A DNA stretch of 13,165 nt from an uncultured Pseudomonadota bacterium. Lineage in GTDB: Bacteria > Pseudomonadota > Gammaproteobacteria > Methylococcales > Methylomonadaceae. The position numbers and the translations under genes were made by a program. The stretch covers positions 1 through 13,165 of the forward strand of contig CAJBJW010000193.1 in NCBI GenBank assembly GCA_903953455.1. Direction: 5' to 3'. The notes below the pieces were generated by a model that was not told the DNA's origin, did not search any database, and worked only from the letters and a program-made list of their open reading frames with translations. This document shows, in pieces, positions 1-6,956 of the stretch (within the stretch, counting starts at the first letter, position 1; every line of letters begins with the position of its first letter).

Positions 1-75
1 AACAATGAAAGGTCGCAAGGCAGGGGTTTTGATTAATTGCAGTGCTTTCCATAAATAACCCGTTATTTCAATCAT
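1..75 (-). CDS. CysZ/EI24-like membrane protein, N-terminal fragment (3' end outside window)
   Basis: An open frame of 25 codons starts at the ATG at 75..73 and runs off the left edge without a stop. Its ATG overlaps the mtnA stop codon as ATGA, which supports a real coupled gene. The fragment begins MIEITGYLWKALQLI and continues with KTPALRPFIV. This resembles the start of CysZ/EI24-family inner-membrane proteins, where an aromatic-rich helix is followed by a P-x-L-R-x-F-x-V segment leading into the first membrane span. In that family CysZ is a sulfate permease feeding cysteine synthesis. Only a short stretch is visible, so the family call is an inference. Another membrane protein with a similar start is possible. 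Confidence 0.5.
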   Translation of the reverse strand, partial: MIEITGYLWKALQLIKTPALRPFIV

Positions 76-1103
76 GCGCGTAAACTCGCAATACCGTTAG
101 TGTGTTTTGAAGGGTTTAATACGACACCACGCTCCGTGACAATAGCATCAATGAGCTCAGCTGGAGTCACATCAAAAACAGGATTCCATGCGCTAACGAG
201 CGAATCTTGTGTATCGTAGCTTTGAGGTAATAATTCAAGTGGATCACGGCATTCAATCTCGATGGTATTGCCATTTTCAAGTGACCAATCAATAGTGGAT
301 GTTGGTGCAACGACCATCATTTGTACACCATGTTGCTTAGCTAAGACGGCAAGTGAGTATGTGCCAATTTTGTTGGCCGCGTCACCATTTGACGCGATAC
401 GGTCTGCACCAACGACTACCCAATCGATTGCCCCAGATTTCATTAACCATGCCGCAGCACTGTCGGCAATTAACGTCGAGGGAATACCGTCCTGAGAAAG
501 TTCCCAAACTGTTAAGCGGGCGCCTTGTAGCCATGGGCGAGTTTCGTCTGCATAAATATTGACGCTATGACGCGCATAGACACTACGAATCACCCCTAAA
601 GCAGTGCCATAACCGCCTGTTGCCAAACTTCCCGTGTTGCAATGCGTAAGAATACCTTTAGCATTGGCGATGATATCCGCGCCAAATTCGCCCATTGTCC
701 GATTTGCCGCTTTATCTTCAAGATGAATCGTTATTGCACAATCTACAGCGGCGGTAAGTAAGTTTGCCGATTCTTGCGCGATGACGCTCTTCATTTTATC
801 TAGCGCCCAAAATAAGTTCACTGCCGTTGGGCGAGATTGAGCAAGGGCTTCAATGTCTTTTGCGACTATGTCGCGCCATTCGCTTGTCTTTCCATAATGC
901 TGCTGAAGTGATAATACAACGCCATATGCAGCGGCAATCCCTATCGCGGGCGCACCGCGTACACGCATTGAGGTAATGGCCTCAGCAACACCTTGCGCAT
1001 CACTGTAATCATCGTAGTGCGTAACGCTTGGAAGTTGACGTTGATCGAGTACACTTAGCGCATTGTCTTTCCAAATGAGGGCTTGAACGATTTCGTTTGT
1101 CAT
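72..1103 (-). CDS. mtnA: S-methyl-5-thioribose-1-phosphate isomerase
   Basis: This cytoplasmic enzyme converts 5-methylthioribose-1-phosphate to 5-methylthioribulose-1-phosphate in the methionine salvage pathway. The 343-residue length is usual for the family. Visible hallmarks are LDQRQLP near residue 19, the RGAPAIGIAAAYG substrate loop at 49-61, THCNTGSLATGGYG at 153-166 with the likely catalytic Cys155, ADETRPWLQGARLT at 185-198, and VVGADRIASNGDAANKIGT from about 230 with the likely catalytic Asp234. These match the Cys/Asp pair known from Bacillus MtnA. The eIF2B-like fold is shared with ribose-1,5-bisphosphate isomerases, but the DETRP-x-x-QGARLT block fits MtnA. The start lies 9 bp after holC and has no clear Shine-Dalgarno, so translation may depend on holC. 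No other methionine-salvage gene is in the window. Confidence 0.95.
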   Translation of the reverse strand: MTNEIVQALIWKDNALSVLDQRQLPSVTHYDDYSDAQGVAEAITSMRVRGAPAIGIAAAYGVVLSLQQHYGKTSEWRDIVAKDIEALAQSRPTAVNLFWALDKMKSVIAQESANLLTAAVDCAITIHLEDKAANRTMGEFGADIIANAKGILTHCNTGSLATGGYGTALGVIRSVYARHSVNIYADETRPWLQGARLTVWELSQDGIPSTLIADSAAAWLMKSGAIDWVVVGADRIASNGDAANKIGTYSLAVLAKQHGVQMMVVAPTSTIDWSLENGNTIEIECRDPLELLPQSYDTQDSLVSAWNPVFDVTPAELIDAIVTERGVVLNPSKHTNGIASLRA

Positions 1104-1112
1104 GATTTGGTT

Positions 1113-1541
1113 TTATATTTTGTGGGTAGTAATGGTTGCACCAGCCTGTTTGTATGCGCTGTAGCGTGCTCGGCCGGCTATTTTTGTACTTTCACTATTA
1201 TCTAAAATTTCTAAAATACGTGTAGAAGATTCCCAATTTATTGGGAGTTGTTTTGATAAGTTAAAAATAATATTACGCCACGCAGGTGGCGCATTTTCAA
1301 TGCCTATTAATACTTGCGAAACAATATCTGGCGGCGCCTTCGTCAATATTTGATGCGGAATAAAACTGCCCACGCGAAATGTCCAAAGCATGTCATCCAA
1401 GGTTTGTGCTTCGGCAAGTGAATCCATCAAAACATAACAAAATTGCCCATTTTGATAGGCTTTTTCAATCAATCGACACGCAAAAAAATACCGATCGTGA
1501 AGGGATTCACTTTGCAAAATGTAAAAACTAAGCTCCGGCAT
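1113..1541 (-). CDS. holC: DNA polymerase III chi subunit
   Basis: Chi is the clamp-loader accessory protein that, with psi, links the DNA polymerase III holoenzyme to single-strand binding protein at the replication fork. The 142-residue protein has the family layout. It opens with a beta strand (LSFYILQ), followed by a helix rich in aromatic and charged residues (RYFFACRLIEKAYQNG). The DDMLWTFRVGSFIPH segment near residues 49-63 is the most recognisable signature of the family. A later APPAWRNIIFNL block corresponds to the C-terminal core. Its ATG lies inside the end of pepA (14-bp overlap). This pepA-holC order is the one known from E. coli, so synteny supports the call. The gene normally following there, valS, is replaced here by mtnA. 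Confidence 0.9.
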   Translation of the reverse strand: MPELSFYILQSESLHDRYFFACRLIEKAYQNGQFCYVLMDSLAEAQTLDDMLWTFRVGSFIPHQILTKAPPDIVSQVLIGIENAPPAWRNIIFNLSKQLPINWESSTRILEILDNSESTKIAGRARYSAYKQAGATITTHKI

Positions 1542-3021
1542 TGACTCGATTCAATAAATATTGCGTAAGGAGCGCGACAGGGCGACCTGTTGCGCCTTTT
1601 GTAGGGCCTGTGCGCCATGCAGTACCAGCAATGTCTAAATGAGCCCAGCGGAAGTGTTCAGCAAAATTGGCTAAAAAGCATGCGGCGGTAATCGTTCCCG
1701 CATCTTTACCGCCAATATTGGCTAAGTCGGCAAAATTAGACTTTAATTGTTCTTGATATTCTTCCCACAAAGGTAGACGCCAAACGCTGTCGCAGGCTTT
1801 TTCACTTGCCGAAATAATATCTTGGCAGAGTTCATCATCATTGCCAAGTAATCCGCTTGGAACACGTCCTAAGGCCACTAAACAGGCACCGGTTAATGTT
1901 GCTAAATCGATGACAAATTCAGGTTGGAAACGTTCAGCGTAGGTTAGCGTATCACATAAAATTAAACGACCTTCCGCATCGGTATTGAGAATTTCAATCG
2001 TTTTGCCCGACATACTGGTCAAAATATCACCGGGTTTATTTGCGTCGCCATCAGGCATATTTTCTGAAGCAGGCACTAATCCAATGACATTAATAGGCAA
2101 GTTTAATTGTGCTACGGCTTGCATCGTACCAAACACTGCCGCGCCGCCGCACATATCGTATTTCATTTCATCCATACCTGCGCCTGGCTTGAGTGATATA
2201 CCACCAGCATCAAAGGTTAAACCTTTACCAATGAGAACAATAGGCTTGCAGTTTTTGTCACCGCCATGATATTCGAGTGTAATGAGTTTGGGAGGTTGAC
2301 GACTACCACGCGCGACAGCGAGTAAAGCCCCCATGCCTAATTCTTCCATTTCTGACGCATCAAGAATAGTTGCTTTAAGTGAATCGTAGCTTAATGCAAG
2401 TGTGAGTGCTTGCTTGGCAAGATAACTTGGTGTGCAAATATTTGCGGGCAGATCAGCGAGGTGCTTTGCAAGTGTCATTCCTTCAGCAATCGCAATGCCT
2501 TGAGCTAATCCTATTTTTGCATCATTGCTATGATTTTCTAAAATTGTAATCGTAATGTTGTCGAGCGTGGTGGTATCGTCCACTTTGCTTTTGCATTGCG
2601 TGAATTGGTAAAGTTTGTCACTAAATACTTCGATAATTTGACGCGTTTTCCAAATGAAATCGGCTTTTTCTACTTCACATTCCGCAAAGCTCACCGCTGC
2701 ACTTTTTATATTGGCTTTTTTTAACACAGCAATTGCACTGCCTAGTGCTTTGCGGTAATTTTTAGCATTTAAAGCGTTTTGTTCACCAAGACCAACAAGT
2801 AAGATTCTTTCAATAGGACTATTTGGAATGACATTGATAAGTAAGGTGTCGCAGAGTTTTCCTGTAATATCGCCACGTGTAATCAAAGAGCTGATTAGAC
2901 CTTCGGTGACATCATCTAAGGTTTTAGCCGAGGGTGTGAGTTGCTTGTTTGTAAATATTCCCACGCATAACACATCAGATTTCAATGTTTCAATGGGTTG
3001 TAATTCAATAGAGTAATTCAT
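1528..3021 (-). CDS. pepA: Leucyl aminopeptidase (M17 family, cytosol aminopeptidase)
   Basis: This two-metal M17 aminopeptidase releases N-terminal residues, preferring leucine, during cytoplasmic peptide turnover. In E. coli PepA also binds DNA in carAB regulation and Xer recombination. Length is 497 residues, as usual. The N-terminal domain (about 1-165) is variable and the C-terminal catalytic domain is strongly conserved. IGKGLTFDAGG at 264-274 holds metal ligands Lys266 and Asp271, MKYDMCGGAAV has Asp289, and NTDAEGRL at 346-353 holds Asp348, Glu350 and catalytic Arg352. These keep the spacing of E. coli PepA with an offset of four. AGGAA six bases before the ATG is a good ribosome binding site. 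The stop codon lies inside holC. The known DNA-binding role should not be assumed here, because it depends on poorly conserved surface residues. Confidence 0.96.
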   Translation of the reverse strand: MNYSIELQPIETLKSDVLCVGIFTNKQLTPSAKTLDDVTEGLISSLITRGDITGKLCDTLLINVIPNSPIERILLVGLGEQNALNAKNYRKALGSAIAVLKKANIKSAAVSFAECEVEKADFIWKTRQIIEVFSDKLYQFTQCKSKVDDTTTLDNITITILENHSNDAKIGLAQGIAIAEGMTLAKHLADLPANICTPSYLAKQALTLALSYDSLKATILDASEMEELGMGALLAVARGSRQPPKLITLEYHGGDKNCKPIVLIGKGLTFDAGGISLKPGAGMDEMKYDMCGGAAVFGTMQAVAQLNLPINVIGLVPASENMPDGDANKPGDILTSMSGKTIEILNTDAEGRLILCDTLTYAERFQPEFVIDLATLTGACLVALGRVPSGLLGNDDELCQDIISASEKACDSVWRLPLWEEYQEQLKSNFADLANIGGKDAGTITAACFLANFAEHFRWAHLDIAGTAWRTGPTKGATGRPVALLTQYLLNRVNAGA

Positions 3022-3051
3022 GTCAATTCCTGTTCGTCGTCGTTGTGCGAT

Positions 3052-4614
3052 TTAGTTTACGCGGGGATTACCCAAAAAATAGTGTTGTAAAAATTGATCA
3101 AAATCGGGTTGCATGGCATTTTCGAGCGTATGTTGCTTTAAATGTGACGCGCTCGCATTATCAATAAACGTTTGACGCGTCGTGTTATCGAGTTGTTGTG
3201 TTGCAAAAAAACTCGCGTGCTCAGCGGATTGATCAACAGCAAAACAGGCAAAAGGTATATTGTATTCGCACATTGTCGCTAACATTTTCGCAGAAGGGGT
3301 GAGCTGTGTATTCTCAACTAATTTGTATTGTAATGCGAGAGTATCGGAGTAGGGTTGCTCGACTTCATTTTCATCTAAGGCAGCACAGATAGGTTGCATT
3401 TGCTGCAAAATATCTTTTGCCCATGTTTTAAGTGGAATATTTTTTCCATTTCTCACTAATTCTACATTTGGTTTACGTCCGTGATTAGCAACCGTGAGTT
3501 GATTACTATTATTTACACGTAATTCTTCAGTGGTAATCTCTGGGCTGTCAGTGAGTAAACACGTTAATAGTAAGGCTTCAATAAATCGTGCAGTGGGTTC
3601 ATCGATGCCAATAGGCTGAAATGGATTTAAATCCAGTGCGCGCATTTCAACGTATTCTACGCCAGCGCGACGCAGGGCTGCTGTGGGTTTTTCACACGAC
3701 TGCGCGATTTGTTTAGGGCGCATGATGCTGTAGAACTCATTTTCAATTTGCAATATATTGGCATTTAACTGTTTATAGTCGCCATCCACGCACACGCCAA
3801 TTTTTTCATATTCGCTATAAGGGGTACTAATTGCGGCACTTAAACTTTGTACATAACCATCGAGTGTATTGTAATCAATGGCTAAGTTAGCTTGATTTTT
3901 ACTTTTATAACCAATGTCACTCATACGAAGAGACGTGGCGTAAGGATGATAAAGTGTGCCGTTATCAAATTCTTCAAATTGTGCCATGAGCGATGGGCGA
4001 CTTTTGAAAAAGTTTTTACAAATAGCGGGTGATGCGCCAAATAAATATAAAATTAACCAGCCAATTCGCTGAAAATTACGTATTAAGCCAAAATAAGACG
4101 CATTTTTAAACGTTTCTATTGATTGATTGCCGCCTTGTTTTTCATGCAAAAAATCCCATAAATGTTGCGGCACAGAATAGTTGAAATGGATGCCAGCAAT
4201 CGCTTGCATAGTGCGACCATAACGATGCCAAAGACCGTGACGATAAACATGTTTCATGCGTCCGATATTTGAGGTGCCATATTCTGCAATGCGAATACTT
4301 TCATCACCGTCAATACCGCAGGGCATACTGGCACACAATAACTGCTCATGCCCCAGGTTTTCATAAACAAATTGGTGAATTTTTTGCAATTCATCAAGCG
4401 TGTTTTTTATATCAGCATAAGGCGACGTAATCAGCTCAATTAACGCTTCGGAATAATCCGTTGTGATTTGCGAATGCGTTAATGCAGATCCTAAGGCGTG
4501 AGGATGCGTTGCTTGTGAAATGAGTCCTTGTGCGTTGATACGCAGACTTTCTTTTTCGATGCCTTTAAAGCCGCCGCTGAGTAGATGTGGATGATTTGTT
4601 AGCCAATGGGTCAT
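3052..4614 (-). CDS. gshA: Glutamate-cysteine ligase, E. coli-type GshA
   Basis: This ATP-dependent enzyme forms gamma-glutamylcysteine, the first and rate-limiting step of glutathione synthesis in the cytoplasm. At 520 residues it is close to the proteobacterial class (about 518 in E. coli). Visible family blocks are GIEKESLRI at 18-26, ITTDYSEALIELITSP at 50-65, SMPC at 96-99, a YATSLRMSDIGYKSK block mid-protein, and VEYVEMRALDLNPFQPIGI with the acidic and arginine residues expected around the active site. No gshB lies in the window, so the second step must be encoded elsewhere. The gene is 43 bp downstream of apaH. Its leader is pyrimidine-rich with no Shine-Dalgarno, and a TATAAT element lies in the gap, so it may have its own promoter. 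No frameshift or lost motif is seen. Confidence 0.96.
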   Translation of the reverse strand: MTHWLTNHPHLLSGGFKGIEKESLRINAQGLISQATHPHALGSALTHSQITTDYSEALIELITSPYADIKNTLDELQKIHQFVYENLGHEQLLCASMPCGIDGDESIRIAEYGTSNIGRMKHVYRHGLWHRYGRTMQAIAGIHFNYSVPQHLWDFLHEKQGGNQSIETFKNASYFGLIRNFQRIGWLILYLFGASPAICKNFFKSRPSLMAQFEEFDNGTLYHPYATSLRMSDIGYKSKNQANLAIDYNTLDGYVQSLSAAISTPYSEYEKIGVCVDGDYKQLNANILQIENEFYSIMRPKQIAQSCEKPTAALRRAGVEYVEMRALDLNPFQPIGIDEPTARFIEALLLTCLLTDSPEITTEELRVNNSNQLTVANHGRKPNVELVRNGKNIPLKTWAKDILQQMQPICAALDENEVEQPYSDTLALQYKLVENTQLTPSAKMLATMCEYNIPFACFAVDQSAEHASFFATQQLDNTTRQTFIDNASASHLKQHTLENAMQPDFDQFLQHYFLGNPRVN

Positions 4615-4649
4615 GAAAAGTGAAAAAAGAGAATAGGATGAATTTGGTT

Positions 4650-4655
4650 ATTATA
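4650..4655 (-). promoter_or_regulatory. Possible gshA -10 element
   Basis: A perfect TATAAT lies on the minus strand at 4655..4650, in the apaH-gshA gap, about 35 bases before the gshA ATG. No good -35 hexamer is seen at 16-18 bases upstream, so a sigma-70 promoter is only a suggestion. The predicted leader (about 4643 to 4615) is rich in pyrimidines and lacks a Shine-Dalgarno sequence. Confidence 0.3.
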
Positions 4656-4657
4656 CG

Positions 4658-5482
4658 TTAGAAATCTTGACGGACGGTATTGCGTGACACACTAAACTTT
4701 TCCATTTGCGGTGTATCTATTCGTAAAGCAGATAATTCACGTCCCCAAATACAACCTGTATCAATACAATAACAATTATTTTTTGTGTAATACCCTAAAG
4801 CCGCCCAATGTCCGAAAATAAGTTGCGTTGGAGCGATTTTACGATTTGGTGCGTCAAACCACGGCATTAAATGCGCGGGTTGTGAGCCTAATTCACCGCT
4901 GTATTGAAAATCAAGTTGACCTTTTTTTGTGCAATATCGCATGCGAGTGAATGCACTGATAATAAAACGCAACTGCTCAATGCCTTTTAAGTCTTTAGAC
5001 CACCTATCGGGCTGATCGCTGTAAAGTTGCGCGAGTGTATCGCGGTAGTTGTCAGCACGAAGTGCCTGTTGCGCAATCGTTGCCAATTTTTGTGTTTTTG
5101 TTAAATCCCATTGAGGTGGTATGCCCGCATGCATCATGCCTATGTCATGCTCGTAATGAAAGAGGGGTTGCTTGCGGAGCCAATCGAGTAATTCATCGCA
5201 ATCAGGCGCGGTGATGATGCATTGTAGCGTGTCTTTTTTCTTAATACGCTCAGGGAAATTTGCGCTCACGAGTAAATGAATATCGTGATTACCCAGTACA
5301 GTCACCGCACTTGTCCCTAATTGTTTAACAAAACGGAGTGTTTCGAGTGATTTTTCACCGCGATTGACTAAATCACCTGTAAACCATAATTGATCATTTA
5401 AGGGATTAAAATTAATTAAATTAAGCAATGCTTGCAGTTCATCAAAGCACCCTTGCACATCCCCGATTGCATAAATAGCCAT
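4658..5482 (-). CDS. apaH: Symmetrical bis(5'-nucleosyl)-tetraphosphatase (diadenosine tetraphosphatase)
   Basis: ApaH is a cytoplasmic metallophosphoesterase that splits Ap4A symmetrically into two ADP. In E. coli it also removes Np4 caps from RNA. The 274-residue protein has the calcineurin-like motifs in order: GDVQG at 7-11, GDLVNRG at 36-42, GNHDIH at 64-69, MHAGIPPQWDL starting at 117 with His118, GHWA at 224-227, and DTGCIWG at 241-247. Length and the PQWDL block match ApaH rather than a general PrpE-type phosphatase. It follows apaG by 9 bp, the usual partnership, but the ksgA and pdxA genes that often precede apaG are absent: apaG is preceded by a divergent gene. No clear ribosome binding site is seen, so coupling to apaG is likely. 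Confidence 0.96.
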   Translation of the reverse strand: MAIYAIGDVQGCFDELQALLNLINFNPLNDQLWFTGDLVNRGEKSLETLRFVKQLGTSAVTVLGNHDIHLLVSANFPERIKKKDTLQCIITAPDCDELLDWLRKQPLFHYEHDIGMMHAGIPPQWDLTKTQKLATIAQQALRADNYRDTLAQLYSDQPDRWSKDLKGIEQLRFIISAFTRMRYCTKKGQLDFQYSGELGSQPAHLMPWFDAPNRKIAPTQLIFGHWAALGYYTKNNCYCIDTGCIWGRELSALRIDTPQMEKFSVSRNTVRQDF

Positions 5483-5491
5483 AGAGTAGGG

Positions 5492-5869
5492 TTAATGCAG
5501 TGTGCGCGGAATGGAGAGTGTGAAACGCTCAATAGGTGCATCAAAGGTTTGGCCATCGTGGTCGATAAACGTGTAGTAACCTTGCATTGTTCCGACTGAA
5601 CTTTCAATTAATGCGCTGCTTGTGTAGCGAAAAGTTTCATCAGGTTGTAGGATTGGGGTTTGCCCAACAACGCCGTCTCCATGGACTTCTTGGACTTTGC
5701 CATTTGCGGCAGTTAATACCCAATGGCGTTGTAATAATTGCACCACTCTTTTACCCTTATTAGTGATAGTGATAGTATAGGCAAAGATATAGCGATTTTT
5801 CTGTACATCAGACTCTTTTTCAATAAAAGAGGCACTGGCGGTAATGTTAATAATTGGACTTTCGTTCAT
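5492..5869 (-). CDS. apaG: ApaG protein (DUF525, Co2+/Mg2+ efflux-associated family)
   Basis: ApaG is a small beta-sandwich protein of the fibronectin type III kind. Its biochemical role is unsettled, although mutants in enteric bacteria affect cobalt resistance and magnesium efflux. The 125-residue length is typical. Visible conserved blocks are YTITITNKG at 31-39, the LLQRHWVLTAANG strand pair from 45, EVHGDGVVGQTP at 61-72, and SSVGTMQGYYTFID at 90-103. It is the first gene of the minus-strand train and is divergent from the ankyrin gene across an 80-bp gap. No strong Shine-Dalgarno precedes the ATG. The downstream neighbour apaH supports the call. Confidence 0.95.
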   Translation of the reverse strand: MNESPIINITASASFIEKESDVQKNRYIFAYTITITNKGKRVVQLLQRHWVLTAANGKVQEVHGDGVVGQTPILQPDETFRYTSSALIESSVGTMQGYYTFIDHDGQTFDAPIERFTLSIPRTLH

Positions 5870-5903
5870 GTAATCGCAAAATACGTTAGGTTAGCTACTA
5901 TTT

Positions 5904-5931
5904 TTGCATTTTATCTTAATTTTCTTATAAA
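5904..5931 (+). promoter_or_regulatory. Possible promoter of the ankyrin-mpl group
   Basis: TTGCAT (5904-5909) and TATAAA (5926-5931) are separated by 16 bases in an AT-rich stretch just before the ankyrin gene. Transcription would start near 5938, only about 12 bases before the ATG. This leaves a very short leader, and the only purine-rich element (AGG at 5935-5937) sits at its edge. It is a plausible sigma-70 promoter, but the short leader is a reservation. Confidence 0.35.
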
Positions 5932-5939
5932 CGCAGGCA
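5912..5939 (-). promoter_or_regulatory. Possible apaG operon promoter
   Basis: In the divergent gap, minus-strand TTGCCT (5939..5934) and TAAGAT (5917..5912) are 16 bases apart and match the sigma-70 consensus at four of six positions each. The fit is weak. It is offered because this is the only upstream non-coding DNA for the apaG-to-cysZ gene train, and because it overlaps a better plus-strand promoter candidate. Confidence 0.25.
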
Positions 5940-5949
5940 ACGATTCTTT

Positions 5950-6498
5950 ATGAAGTATAAAAATTATCTCCTTATGTTGTTACTCGCTTCTTCACCACAC
6001 CTTCACGCAGAAGAGGGGAAAGATTTATTTTTAGCCGCAATGAATGGCAAAGAAGATCGCCTAATCACACTACTCAATCAAGGTATTGATGTAAATAGTA
6101 AAAACGCGAGCGGTCGCACAGCGCTTATGGCAGCTTGTTTTAGCGGCAATATTCACAGTGTTAAAACGTTACTTGCGTATGGCGCAAATGTGAATACCAC
6201 AGACAACGTGGGTAACGTTGCGCTTATGGATGCGTTAATTTTTGGTGATGTCGATATTATTGATTTGCTCATTAAAGCAGGTGCTGACGTGAATGCCCAA
6301 GATGCGCAAAAAGTGCCCATTTTGGAGCGTGCGAAGAAAATTAGCGGTGAAAATGTAATCAAAATGCTCGAAACGGCTGGCGCAAAAGGCGCAGAGCCAC
6401 CACCACCAGCTGAGCCTACCGCAGAAGAGCTTGCCGCTAAAGCAGCCGCAGAGAAAGCCGAAGCGGAAAAAAACGAGAAGCCTAAGAAAAAACACTAA
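5950..6498 (+). CDS. Secreted ankyrin-repeat protein with charged C-terminal tail
   Basis: The 182-residue protein starts with a likely Sec signal peptide: Lys at 2 and 4, a hydrophobic core LLMLLLA at 7-13, and a probable cut after HLHA at residue 20. It is therefore expected in the periplasm or outside the cell. The mature part has about three ankyrin repeats (roughly 24-50, 55-83 and 88-116, with phrases such as GRTALMAACFSGN and LLIKAGADVNAQD) and a degenerate fourth one up to about 145. The tail (148-182) is low complexity, first proline-rich, then alternating Ala, Glu and Lys, ending KPKKKH. Ankyrin repeats bind proteins, but the partner is unknown and no catalytic domain is present. 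It is 23 bp upstream of the Mpl-like gene and probably cotranscribed, which only hints at a link with the cell wall. Confidence 0.85.
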   Translation: MKYKNYLLMLLLASSPHLHAEEGKDLFLAAMNGKEDRLITLLNQGIDVNSKNASGRTALMAACFSGNIHSVKTLLAYGANVNTTDNVGNVALMDALIFGDVDIIDLLIKAGADVNAQDAQKVPILERAKKISGENVIKMLETAGAKGAEPPPPAEPTAEELAAKAAAEKAEAEKNEKPKKKH

Positions 6499-6521
6499 AT
6501 TTTTACAGCGAGGGTTAGCCG

Positions 6522-6944
6522 GTGCGTATGCACTTTGTTGGCGTAGCGACCCCGTTTATGGCTGATATTGCTCAGCTTGCTAAACGTGGTGGACATGATG
6601 TGACTGCGTCTGATAGTTACATCCCCCCTAAAATGCGATGCGACTTAGAAATTGCAGGCATTATCACTATGGAGGGATTTTCTACTGATAATATGTCATA
6701 TCGTCCTGAACTGGTGATTTTAGGGGATGCTATCGCGGCAAGTAACGTTGAAGTGCGTGAAGCAAATAAACGATTATTACCTTGCATCACAGGTGCTCAG
6801 TGGCTTGAAGAACATATTGTGCGTGATAGATGGTCGAGAATGCGTCCAGTGCAACCCAGTCCACCATCCGCACCAAAAACCGCCATAAAACACGCGCCCA
6901 GACCTTCGTTAGCGCATCCTATTAAACCTAGGCGAATTCGTTAG
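6522..6944 (+). CDS. Free-standing Mpl N-terminal (Mur ligase N-domain) paralogue with basic tail
   Basis: The 140-residue protein corresponds only to the N-terminal UDP-sugar-binding domain of Mpl, encoded next door. An ungapped hand alignment of residues 1-104 with Mpl gives about 48 identities, ending at the shared GAQWLxE and RDxW blocks. The next element in Mpl, the ATP-binding GTHGKTT, and the whole central and C-terminal domains are missing. They are replaced by a proline- and arginine-rich tail (about 109-140, ending PRRIR). The glycine loop also differs: GVCGTFMAGIA of Mpl becomes GVATPFMADIA, losing two glycines, so substrate binding may be altered. It cannot be a ligase by itself. 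The GTG start at 6522 is preferred over the ATG at 6528, because GAGGG lies 7 bases before it and because it aligns end to end with the Mpl start. The function is unknown. Confidence 0.85.
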   Translation: MRMHFVGVATPFMADIAQLAKRGGHDVTASDSYIPPKMRCDLEIAGIITMEGFSTDNMSYRPELVILGDAIAASNVEVREANKRLLPCITGAQWLEEHIVRDRWSRMRPVQPSPPSAPKTAIKHAPRPSLAHPIKPRRIR

Positions 6945-6947
6945 GAG
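6943..6947 (+). promoter_or_regulatory. mpl ribosome binding site overlapping the preceding stop codon
   Basis: AGGAG lies 9 bases before the mpl ATG and shares bases with the TAG stop (6942-6944) of the Mpl-like gene. Ribosomes finishing the short gene are therefore placed on the mpl initiation site. This fixes the mpl start and suggests that the two proteins are made together. Confidence 0.7.
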
Positions 6948-6956
6948 TCCTTACTT

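Noticed and set aside
3022..3051. CGT/ACG triplet run between gshA and pepA as a regulatory repeat
   Set aside because: Only about three units are present and they simply precede a normal AGGAA ribosome binding site.
5738..5953. Plus-strand 71-codon frame across the start of apaG and the intergenic gap
   Set aside because: It is mostly antisense to apaG, shows no family resemblance, and covers the likely promoter region.
6235..6495. Minus-strand 86-codon frame inside the ankyrin gene
   Set aside because: It is antisense to the low-complexity tail and repeats; its Trp/Cys/Phe-rich composition is what an antisense shadow would give.
6522..6944. Mpl-like short gene as a simple pseudogene or frameshifted part of mpl
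   Set aside because: It is a duplicate rather than a piece of the neighbouring gene, which is complete. It has a good ribosome binding site, an uninterrupted frame and a distinct tail. Decay cannot be fully excluded without relatives.
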